Shown: in pieces, positions 1-6,903 of the stretch
How the letters are laid out: each line of letters begins with the position of its first letter
Numbering within the stretch: position 1 is the stretch's first letter
NCBI RefSeq assembly: GCF_001399755.1
Contig: NZ_LJCP01000007.1
Span: forward strand, 310,001 to 374,000
DNA length: 64,000 bases
DNA from: Thiohalorhabdus denitrificans
Lineage (GTDB): Bacteria > Pseudomonadota > Gammaproteobacteria > Thiohalorhabdales > Thiohalorhabdaceae
Direction: 5' to 3'
Notes under the pieces: model-generated
The model's input: only the letters and a program-made list of their open reading frames with translations
Told to the model about the DNA's origin: nothing
Database searches by the model: none
Translations under genes and position numbers: made by a program

Positions 1-603
1 GACATGAGCCAGTACACCTGGAAGACCAACTCCAGCCAGATCCTCGACAACTCCCGGAACTTCCAGATCGGCAGTATCCTGTTCCACGCCGGGGTGATCT
101 TCCTGTTCTTCGGCCACCTGATCGGCCTGCTCTTGCCGCACTCCATCTACCCCTACGTGGGCCTCACCGTAAGCGGCAAGCAGATCCTGGCCATGGTCTC
201 CGGCGGCATCGCCGGGGTGGTGATGCTGGTGGGCGCGGTCATCCTCCTCTACCGGCGGCTCTTCCACCCCCGCGTCCGCGCCCACTCCACGCGCATGGAC
301 ACCTTCATCCTGCTCCTGCTATCCGCGCAGCTGGTGCTGGGGCTGTTCACCATCCCCCTGTCCATGGAGCACCTCGACGGCGCCGTGATGCTCCAGCTGT
401 CGGAATGGGCGCAGCGCATCGTCACCTTCCGTCCCGACGCGGGCCAGTATATTTCCGGGGTGCACTGGATCTACAAGCTGCACATCTTCCTGGGGATCAC
501 CACTTTCCTGGTGTTTCCGTTCACCCGCCTGGTGCACATCTGGAGCATCCCGGTGGCGTATTTGTCCCGGCAATACCAGCTGGTCCGCCAGCGCCGCACT
601 TGA
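1..603 (+). CDS. narI: Respiratory nitrate reductase gamma subunit NarI (5' partial)
   Basis: This is the di-heme b membrane anchor that takes electrons from quinol and passes them to NarGH at the inner membrane. The reading frame is open at base 1 and aligns with about residue 30 of E. coli NarI, so roughly the first 30 residues, including the first helix, lie outside the window. Counting from the Met codon at base 4, the four heme-ligating histidines of the family are seen at about residues 28, 38, 160 and 178. The end, with RLVHIWSIPVAYLSRQYQLVR, is typical of NarI. narG, narH and narJ are expected upstream. The stop lies directly before the ribosome-binding site of the following peptidyl-prolyl isomerase, as in Pseudomonas-type nar operons. 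Confidence 0.96.
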   Translation, partial: DMSQYTWKTNSSQILDNSRNFQIGSILFHAGVIFLFFGHLIGLLLPHSIYPYVGLTVSGKQILAMVSGGIAGVVMLVGAVILLYRRLFHPRVRAHSTRMDTFILLLLSAQLVLGLFTIPLSMEHLDGAVMLQLSEWAQRIVTFRPDAGQYISGVHWIYKLHIFLGITTFLVFPFTRLVHIWSIPVAYLSRQYQLVRQRRT

Positions 604-618
604 GGAGGAGGCCTGTTG

Positions 619-1371
619 GTGCGCATCAATCAGGTGGAGCTGCCCGAGGACGAGATCAACCTGGAGTCCGCCTACGTGGAGGGCGGTGGCATCGACGAGC
701 GGAATCGGGAGGCGGCCCGGCGCCTGGCGGTCCGTGAGCTCCTGCGCCAGCGCGCCGATGAGCTGGGGTACGCCACGGAGGGCCGGACCGAGGCGGCCGT
801 CGAGGAGGTCCTGGAGGCGGAGGTGCGGGTCCCGGAGGCGGACGAGGAAGCCTGCCGGCGGTACTTCGACGCCAACCGGGAGCGCTTCCGCACCCCCGAG
901 GAGCTGGAGCTCCGCCACATCCTGCTGGCCGCCGCCCCCGACGACCCCCACGAGCGCACCCGGCAGCGGGACGCGGCGGAGGCGCTGGTGGGGGAGCTGC
1001 AGACCGATCCGGGCCGCTTTCCGGAGCTGGCGCGGACCCGCTCCGCGTGCCCGTCCGCCGAAGAGGGCGGCCACCTGGGGCTGATCGGCCGCGGCCAGAC
1101 GGTTCCCGAGCTGGAGGAGGTGGTCATGCGGCTTCCGGTGGGCCTGGCGGAGCGCCCGGTGGAGACCCGCTACGGCTTCCACGTGGTGGAGGTTCTTGGC
1201 CGCAGCGGGGGAGAACCGTTGGCCTACGAGGACGTGCGGCACCTGATCGCCGACTACCTGCGGGAGCGTGGCTGGCGGCGGGCGGTAAGCCAGTATGTTC
1301 GGCTCCTGGCCGCCCGGGCGGAGATCGAAGGGGTGGACCTGGAGGCCGCGGACAGCCCGCTGGTGCAGTAA
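619..1371 (+). CDS. Parvulin-type peptidyl-prolyl isomerase of the nar operon (PpiC/NifM-like)
   Basis: This is a 250-residue protein whose middle, about residues 95-190, is a PpiC rotamase domain: it has an ELELRHIL start, the conserved EGGHLGLIGRGQ stretch and a GFHVVEVL end. The N-terminal part is a charged helical SurA/NifM-like arm. There is no signal peptide, so it is probably cytoplasmic. A PPIase gene directly after narI is a known arrangement in Pseudomonas nar operons, which suggests a role in folding or assembling the nitrate reductase; that role is inferred. The GTG at 619 lies 7 nt after AGGAGGAGG (603-611). A TTG at 616 is also in frame but is only 4 nt from that site. Confidence 0.88.
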   Translation: MRINQVELPEDEINLESAYVEGGGIDERNREAARRLAVRELLRQRADELGYATEGRTEAAVEEVLEAEVRVPEADEEACRRYFDANRERFRTPEELELRHILLAAAPDDPHERTRQRDAAEALVGELQTDPGRFPELARTRSACPSAEEGGHLGLIGRGQTVPELEEVVMRLPVGLAERPVETRYGFHVVEVLGRSGGEPLAYEDVRHLIADYLRERGWRRAVSQYVRLLAARAEIEGVDLEAADSPLVQ

Positions 1372-1407
1372 AAGGCTGGGGGGGTAGGACCAACCGGGGA
1401 GGCGCCC

Positions 1408-2751
1408 ATGAAGAACCTGGAAGGGGTGACGCGCGGCGACCAGTACCGGGCGCTGGGACTGAGCACCCTGGCGTTCACGGTGTGCTTTGCGGTGTGGACG
1501 ATCTTCTCCGTGATCGGGGTGAAGATCCAGCAGGATCTGGGCCTGAGCGAGACCCAGTTCGGCGTCCTGGTGGCGACGCCGATTCTGACCGGCTCCATCA
1601 GCCGTATCTTTCTGGGCATATGGACGGAGCAGTACGGCGGGCGGCTGGTGTTCACGCTGCTGATGCTGATCACCGCGGTGTGCGTATATCTGCTCAGCTT
1701 CGTCGAAAGCTACCCGATGTTTCTGCTCGCCGCGCTGGGCATCGGTCTGGCGGGCGGCTCGTTCATCGTCGGCATCGCCTACACCAGCTACTGGTTCGAG
1801 CAGGAGCGCCAGGGCACGGCGCTGGGGATCTTCGGCGCCGGCAACGTGGGCGCGGCGGTGACCAACTTCGGGGCGCCGTTCCTGCTGGTGGCGATGGGCT
1901 GGGAGCGGACCGCGGTGGTGTACGCCACGGTGCTGGCGGCCATGGCGGTGGTGTTCTTCCTCACCACCAAGGAAGACCCCGTCACCGCGGCGCGTCGGCG
2001 CGAAGGCGGCAAGGGGACCTCGGCGTTGCTGCAGCTCGAGCCCTTGAAGTACCTGCAGGTGTGGCGCTTCGCGCTGTACTACTTCTTCGTGTTCGGCGCC
2101 TTCGTGGCGCTGGCCTCCTACCTGCCGCGCTACTACGTGGGGGCCTACGGCCTGGAGATCGCCGCCGCCGGCACCTTGGCCGCCCTGTACTCCCTGCCGG
2201 CGAGCGTGTTCCGGGCCTTGGGGGGCTGGCTGTCCGACCGCTTCGGCGCGCGCGCGGTGATGTATTGGACCTTTCTCGCCTCCCTGGCCTGCCTGTTCCT
2301 CCTGTCCTACCCCGAGACCAGCTACACGGTGATGGGCAAGGAAGGGCCCATCGAATTCAGCTTGGCCATGCCGCTGTGGGGCGCGGTGGCGCTGACCGTG
2401 GTGCTGGGCTTTTTCATGTCGCTGGGCAAGGCGGCGGTCTACAAGCACATCCCGGTGTACTACCCGGAGCACGTGGGCTCGGTGGGCGGTCTGGTGGGCA
2501 TGATCGGCGGCCTCGGCGGCTTTTTCCTGCCCATCGTGTTCGGGGTCGTGCTCGACCTTACGGGAGTTTGGACGAGCTCGTACATGGTGCTGTTCGTGCT
2601 GGTGGCGGTGTCGCTGACCTGGATGCACTTCGCCATCCGGCGGATGGAGCGCCGGCGCATCCCCGAGCTGGGCGAGGAGCGCTACCGCTACCTGCCGGAG
2701 GTCCAGGACGTGGCGCCCGGCCAGCCTAGGCAAGGAAGGGAAAACCGATGA
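1408..2751 (+). CDS. narK1: Nitrate/nitrite transporter NarK1 (MFS), copy A
   Basis: This is a 447-residue twelve-helix major-facilitator protein of the nitrate/nitrite porter family, in the NarK1 branch that is usually a proton/nitrate symporter. Two substrate-binding arginines characteristic of NarK proteins are visible, in SISRIFLGIW (helix 2) and ASVFRALGGWLSD (helix 8). The glycine-rich nitrate signature appears as GIFGAGNVGAAVTNFG. It follows the PPIase gene by 36 nt with a GGGGAGG site, and its stop overlaps the narK2 start (ATGA), so the two are translationally coupled. A second copy of about 90% protein identity starts at 57136. Confidence 0.95.
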   Translation: MKNLEGVTRGDQYRALGLSTLAFTVCFAVWTIFSVIGVKIQQDLGLSETQFGVLVATPILTGSISRIFLGIWTEQYGGRLVFTLLMLITAVCVYLLSFVESYPMFLLAALGIGLAGGSFIVGIAYTSYWFEQERQGTALGIFGAGNVGAAVTNFGAPFLLVAMGWERTAVVYATVLAAMAVVFFLTTKEDPVTAARRREGGKGTSALLQLEPLKYLQVWRFALYYFFVFGAFVALASYLPRYYVGAYGLEIAAAGTLAALYSLPASVFRALGGWLSDRFGARAVMYWTFLASLACLFLLSYPETSYTVMGKEGPIEFSLAMPLWGAVALTVVLGFFMSLGKAAVYKHIPVYYPEHVGSVGGLVGMIGGLGGFFLPIVFGVVLDLTGVWTSSYMVLFVLVAVSLTWMHFAIRRMERRRIPELGEERYRYLPEVQDVAPGQPRQGRENR

Positions 2752-4172
2752 GCCAGGGCAAAAAGGAAGCTTCCGAGGCGGAGAAGGTCGACAAGCCGGT
2801 GCTGACGGACTGGCGTCCCGAGGACGAGGAATTCTGGGAGGCGCACGGCAAGCGGATCGCCAGCCGCAACCTGTGGATCTCCATCCCGTCCCTGCTGCTG
2901 GCCTTCTGCGTGTGGCTGGTGTGGTCCATGGTGGCCACCCGGCTGAACGGCATCGGCTTCGATTTCACCACCAACGAGCTGTTCTGGCTCACGGCGCTGC
3001 CGGGGCTGTCCGGGGCCACGCTGCGGATCTTCTACAGCTTCATGGTGCCCATCTTCGGCGGCCGGCGCTGGACGGCCATCAGCACCCTGTCGCTGGCCAT
3101 CCCGGCGGTGTGGATGGGGCTGGCGGTGCAAGACCCCACCACCACCTTCACCGAGTTCGCCCTGATCGGCATCCTGTGCGGCTTCGGGGGCGGCAACTTC
3201 GCCTCGTCCATGGCCAACATCAGCTTCTTCTACCCCAAGGCGCAGTTGGGCACGGCGCTGGGCCTGAACGCCGGGCTGGGCAACCTGGGCGTGAGCGTCA
3301 TGCAGTTCACGGTGCCCATCGTCATCGGCTACGCCATCTTTGGCGCCCTGGGCGGCGACCCGGTGACCCTGCAGGCGGACGGCGGCACCCGGGAGATCTA
3401 CCTGCAGAACGCCGGCTACATCTGGGTGCCCTTCATCCTGCTGTTCGCGGTGGCCGCCTGGATCTGGATGAACGACATCGCCTCGGCGAAGGCGAGCTTT
3501 AAGGACCAGGCGGTGATCTTCCGGCGCAAGCACCAGTGGCTGATGAGCTGGCTCTACATCGCCACCTTCGGCTCCTTCATCGGCTACTCGGCGGGCTTCC
3601 CGCTGCTGATCGCCAACCAGTTCCCGGCGGTGGAGGGCGTCCAGTACGCCTTCCTCGGCCCCATGGTGGGGGCCCTGATCCGTCCGGTGGGGGGCTGGAT
3701 GGCCGACAAGCTGGGCGGGGCCTCGGTGACCTTCTGGAACTTCGTAGTCATGATCGCGGCGGTGTTCGGGGTGATCTACTTCCTGCCGCTGGGGGACAGC
3801 GCCGGCAGCTTCTGGGGCTTTTTCGCCATGTTCATGGTGCTGTTCGTGACCACGGGCATCGGCAACGGCTCCACCTTCCGGATGATCCCGGTGATCTTCC
3901 GCACCCAGCACGAGCGGTGGAGCGCCGGGAAAGGCGGGCAGGCCGAGCAGGAGGCCGTCCGCAACGCCAACAAGGAGTCCGCGGCGACGCTGGGCTTTTC
4001 CTCGGCGCTGGCGGCCTACGGGGCCTTCATCATCCCCAAGTCCTACGGAACCGCCATCAGCCTCACCGGCGGCCCGGCGGCGGCGCTGTACGCCTTCATC
4101 GCCTTCTACTTCACATGCCTGGCGGTGACCTGGTGGTTCTACTACCGGAAGAACGCCGAGGTGCCCTGCTAG
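2748..4172 (+). CDS. narK2: Nitrate/nitrite antiporter NarK2 (MFS), copy A
   Basis: This is a 474-residue MFS transporter of the NarK2 branch, usually a nitrate/nitrite exchanger that avoids nitrite build-up. Its substrate arginines appear in SGATLRIFYSF and GALIRPVGGWMADK, and the nitrate signature in NAGLGNLGVSVMQF. It overlaps narK1 by 4 nt. It lies at the end of the narI-PPIase-narK1-narK2 run and is followed by a strong terminator. About 93% of residues match the second copy at 58580. The first eight or so residues are unrelated between copies, while the distal half is almost identical at the DNA level. Confidence 0.95.
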   Translation: MSQGKKEASEAEKVDKPVLTDWRPEDEEFWEAHGKRIASRNLWISIPSLLLAFCVWLVWSMVATRLNGIGFDFTTNELFWLTALPGLSGATLRIFYSFMVPIFGGRRWTAISTLSLAIPAVWMGLAVQDPTTTFTEFALIGILCGFGGGNFASSMANISFFYPKAQLGTALGLNAGLGNLGVSVMQFTVPIVIGYAIFGALGGDPVTLQADGGTREIYLQNAGYIWVPFILLFAVAAWIWMNDIASAKASFKDQAVIFRRKHQWLMSWLYIATFGSFIGYSAGFPLLIANQFPAVEGVQYAFLGPMVGALIRPVGGWMADKLGGASVTFWNFVVMIAAVFGVIYFLPLGDSAGSFWGFFAMFMVLFVTTGIGNGSTFRMIPVIFRTQHERWSAGKGGQAEQEAVRNANKESAATLGFSSALAAYGAFIIPKSYGTAISLTGGPAAALYAFIAFYFTCLAVTWWFYYRKNAEVPC

Positions 4173-4195
4173 CCACCCTAGCGAAACGGTCCGGA

Positions 4196-4245
4196 AAGGC
4201 CCCCGTCGGCCCCGGCTGGAGCCGGGGCGAGGGCGGGGGCCTTTT
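4196..4245 (+). terminator. Rho-independent terminator of the first nar operon
   Basis: A nested GC hairpin has outer arms AAGGCCCCCG (4196-4205) and CGGGGGCCTT (4234-4243). An inner GCCCCGGC/GCCGGGGC stem sits inside it, and the outer arm runs into TTTTC. It lies 24 nt after the narK2 stop. Confidence 0.85.
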
Positions 4246-4377
4246 CGTTGTATTCTATATGCATGTTTATGCAATAATACGATCACATAGGTTTTCGGTG
4301 GAAGGTAAGGCCAGGAGAGTCCGTGCTTTCCAGGCCGGGAAAAGCGATAGGTAGCTCACATCCTTGACGAGCGTCAT
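4246..4377 (+). promoter_or_regulatory. Promoter/operator region of the TetR gene
   Basis: This is a locally AT-rich stretch between the narK2 terminator and the TetR start. It contains two small inverted repeats: TGCAT-GTTT-ATGCA (4260-4273), and TGACG-AG-CGTCA (4365-4376) directly before the start codon. Either could be the autoregulatory operator of the TetR protein. No confident -35/-10 pair was found, and no clear Shine-Dalgarno precedes 4378. Confidence 0.35.
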
Positions 4378-4968
4378 ATGAGCAAGCCCCACGAGGAGCG
4401 AAAATCGGAGATCATCGAGGCCGCCCTGGAGATCTCGGCGGACCGCGGGGTGAGCGGGGCCACCACCAAGGCCATCGCGGAACGGGTGGGAATCGCCCAG
4501 CCCACCATCTTCCGCCACTTCCGTAACCGCGACGCCATCTTCGAGGCGGCGGTGGCGGCCATCGCCGACGCGCTGTTCCGCAACATCTCCGGGCAGTTCG
4601 AGGGCGATGAGCCGGCCGACGCCCGGCTGCGGGAGCTGATCCGGCGCCAGTTGGGCTTCATCGGGCAGCGCCGGGGGATCCCCCGTCTGCTGTTCTCCGA
4701 CCGCCTCCACCTGGAGATCCCGGTCCTGCGCCGGTCCCTGCTGGGGGTGATGGAGCGGTACACGGAGGCAGTGGCCGGCCTCATCGAGGAGGGGATCTGG
4801 GAGGGCCGGTTCCGCGCCGACCAGGATCCCCGCGAGACGGCCCGGATATTGATCTCCCTGATCCAGGGGCTGGTGGTGCGGTGGTCGCTGTCGGATTTCG
4901 CCTTCGACCTGGAGGAGGAGGCGGAGGGCATCTGGCGGGTGCTGGGGCCGGGGCTCCTGCGGAAATGA
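4378..4968 (+). CDS. TetR/AcrR family transcriptional regulator
   Basis: This is a 196-residue one-component regulator. The N-terminal helix-turn-helix, about residues 10-55, is clear (ISADRGVSGATTKAIAERVG, then QPTIFRHFRNRDAIF). The rest is the variable all-helical ligand domain. It is encoded just upstream of a cytochrome and an RND efflux system on the same strand, so the likely job is ligand-relieved repression of the pump genes and of itself. The inducer cannot be told from sequence. The start is the first Met; upstream in-frame sequence gives no better candidate. Confidence 0.85.
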   Translation: MSKPHEERKSEIIEAALEISADRGVSGATTKAIAERVGIAQPTIFRHFRNRDAIFEAAVAAIADALFRNISGQFEGDEPADARLRELIRRQLGFIGQRRGIPRLLFSDRLHLEIPVLRRSLLGVMERYTEAVAGLIEEGIWEGRFRADQDPRETARILISLIQGLVVRWSLSDFAFDLEEEAEGIWRVLGPGLLRK

Positions 4969-5020
4969 CTTCGGCGATTTCGGTAAGACATCGATTGCTC
5001 GGGAGAAGGAAGGCGCGCCC

Positions 5021-5482
5021 ATGGGCGAACGACTGAGCCGGGAAGGCCCCGCCGGGGGCGGGAGACCGTGGGGCTGGCTGGGATTGGTGGCGGTGGTGGT
5101 CTGCTGCGCCGGGCCGGCTCCGGCCTCCGGGGCCGGGCCCCTGGAACGGGTGATGGGGACCATGGAGGAGGACTTCCAGGGGCTGTCCCGTGCCCTTCTC
5201 CGGGAGGACCATGCGGAAGCGGCCGCGGCCGCCCGCCGGCTGGCCGATCACCCCACGCCCGGTTTGACGGAGAAGCTCGGCCTGCTGAGTCGGTTCGGCA
5301 CGGACGCGGGTCAGTTCCGGGAATACGATGAACGCACCCGGCGGGCGGCGCGCGACATCGCCGAGGCCGCCGATGCCAAGGCCCTGGAGCGCATGACCGA
5401 GGGCTTCCACCGCCTGGTGGACAGCTGTCTGGCCTGTCACCGCCGCTTCGGGAATCCGAGCAGCCCCGACGCCGAGGAATAG
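5021..5482 (+). CDS. Periplasmic c-type cytochrome, cytochrome c'-like
   Basis: This is a 153-residue exported protein. A hydrophobic signal segment covers about residues 17-36 and ends near ASG. A single heme motif C136-L-A-C139-H140 followed by RRFG lies close to the C terminus, which is the layout of the cytochrome c' four-helix-bundle family. The middle is helical and rich in Ala, Arg and Glu. Cytochromes c' bind NO, which would suit a denitrifier, but the ligand here is not shown. It sits between the TetR gene and the RND adaptor gene on the same strand. A second protein of similar plan is encoded at 10717, on the other side of the pump genes. Confidence 0.7.
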   Translation: MGERLSREGPAGGGRPWGWLGLVAVVVCCAGPAPASGAGPLERVMGTMEEDFQGLSRALLREDHAEAAAAARRLADHPTPGLTEKLGLLSRFGTDAGQFREYDERTRRAARDIAEAADAKALERMTEGFHRLVDSCLACHRRFGNPSSPDAEE

Positions 5483-5491
5483 GAGCCAGCG

Positions 5492-5536
5492 ATGGTCGCG
5501 CGCATCGGCTGGAAGCACGGAAAGGGTGAGCGGTAA
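5492..5536 (+). CDS. Possible 14-codon leader peptide before the RND adaptor
   Basis: A short frame (MVARIGWKHGKGER) starts at an ATG 5 nt after AGGAG (5482-5486). Its TAA overlaps the ATG of the adaptor gene (TAATG), so translation of the adaptor could be coupled to it. It is basic and has no family. It may be only a chance frame; the coupling geometry is the main support. Confidence 0.3.
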   Translation: MVARIGWKHGKGER

Positions 5537-6903
5537 TGGCTAAGGGGTCTTCATTCCTCCGCCGCTGGATCTGGGTGGTGCTGGGCCTGGCGGTCGGCCT
5601 GGCCCTGGTGGCGCTGCTCGTGGCCAACCGCCAGTCCCCCGGCCAGGGGGAGGCGGCCCGGGACGTTCCCACCCTTTCGGTGATCGAGGTTCAGCCGCTC
5701 GAGCTCCGGCTTGTGGCCCGCGGCCACGGCGTCGCCCGCGCGGCCGAGAGCTGGCGGGCCACTGCCAACGTCGGCGGGCGCGTGGTGGAGCGCCACCCCG
5801 AGCTGGAAAGCGGCAACATCCTGCCCGAGGGCACGGAGCTGCTGGCCCTGGACCCCACCCGCTACCGCCTCGCCATTGCCGAAGCCGAGGCCGAGCTGGC
5901 CTCGCTGGATGCGGAAAAGCGGCAGCTCGATACCGAGGAAGAGAACACCCGGGAGCTGCTGGCGCTGGAGCGGGAGCGCCTGGACCTGGAGGAAAAGGAA
6001 CTGGAGCGGGTCCAGCGGCTGGCCGATCGAGGTCAGATCTCGCGCTCGGCCCGCGACAAGCAGCGGCGCGCCACCGTGACGCAGCGCCAGGCGGTGGCGA
6101 AGCTGGAAAACGAGCTGGCCCTGATCCCCACCCGCCGCAAGCAGCTGCAGGCGCGACGGGAGCAGGCCCGGACGCGCCGGGAGCAGGCCCGCGAGGACCT
6201 CGCCGACACCCGCTTCGAGGCCCCCTACGACCTGCGTGTCGGGGAGGTGGACATCGAGCTCCACGACCGGGCCTCGCCGGGGCAGCTGCTGTTCCGGGCG
6301 GATAGCACCGAGTCGGCGGAGGTGGAGGCCCACGTCCCCCTGCCCATGCTGCGCCGGGTGGTGGGCGGCGTGGCCGATCTGGAGGGCGCGCCCGGGGCCC
6401 TGGACCTGCAGGAGCGGGTCGGCCTCCAGGCCCTCGACGCCCAGGTGGTTCTGGCCGGCGTCCGGGATGTGCGCTGGCGGGGGCGGGTGACCCGGATCGC
6501 CAGCGGCCTGGACCCCACCACCCGCACGGTACGGGTGGTGGTCACCGTGGACGCCCCCTACGAAAAGGCCGAGCCTCCGGAACGCCCGGTCCTGCAGCCG
6601 GGCATGTACGTGCGTGTCCGGCTGTCCGCCCCGAGCCCCGAGCCGCGGCTGGTGGTTCCGGCCTCCGCCGTGCACGACGGCGCCGTCTATCTCGCCACCG
6701 GGGAGGATCGCCTTGAGCGGCGCCCGGTCACGGTGGCCTTCGAGCAGGACGATCTGGCCGTGATCGCCGACGGGCTCGCCCCCGGCGACCGGGTTATCGT
6801 CGACGACCCCGTCCCCGCGGTGGACGGCATGGCGGTGGATCCCCGCCACGACGAAGCGCTGGAGGAGGAGCTGCGGCGGCGCGCCGAGGGGGCGGGGGCG
6901 TGA
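5536..6903 (+). CDS. RND efflux periplasmic adaptor (membrane fusion protein, HlyD/AcrA family)
   Basis: This is a 455-residue inner-membrane-anchored adaptor. One N-terminal helix (about residues 12-32) is followed by a lipoyl half (RVVERHPELESGNILPEGTE) and a long alpha-hairpin coiled coil (about 115-225) rich in Glu, Arg and Gln. The second lipoyl half and the beta-barrel come next (FEAPYDLRVGEV, then TRTVRVVVTVD), and finally a membrane-proximal domain. It links the inner-membrane pump to an outer-membrane channel, but no TolC-type gene is seen in the window. Its TGA overlaps the GTG start of the pump gene. Control by the upstream TetR protein is likely from position. The substrate is unknown. 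Confidence 0.9.
   Translation: MAKGSSFLRRWIWVVLGLAVGLALVALLVANRQSPGQGEAARDVPTLSVIEVQPLELRLVARGHGVARAAESWRATANVGGRVVERHPELESGNILPEGTELLALDPTRYRLAIAEAEAELASLDAEKRQLDTEEENTRELLALERERLDLEEKELERVQRLADRGQISRSARDKQRRATVTQRQAVAKLENELALIPTRRKQLQARREQARTRREQAREDLADTRFEAPYDLRVGEVDIELHDRASPGQLLFRADSTESAEVEAHVPLPMLRRVVGGVADLEGAPGALDLQERVGLQALDAQVVLAGVRDVRWRGRVTRIASGLDPTTRTVRVVVTVDAPYEKAEPPERPVLQPGMYVRVRLSAPSPEPRLVVPASAVHDGAVYLATGEDRLERRPVTVAFEQDDLAVIADGLAPGDRVIVDDPVPAVDGMAVDPRHDEALEEELRRRAEGAGA

Noticed and set aside
319-2733. An 804-codon minus-strand frame covering narI, the PPIase gene and narK1
   Set aside because: The opposite strand carries three well-supported genes, and the translation is low-complexity.
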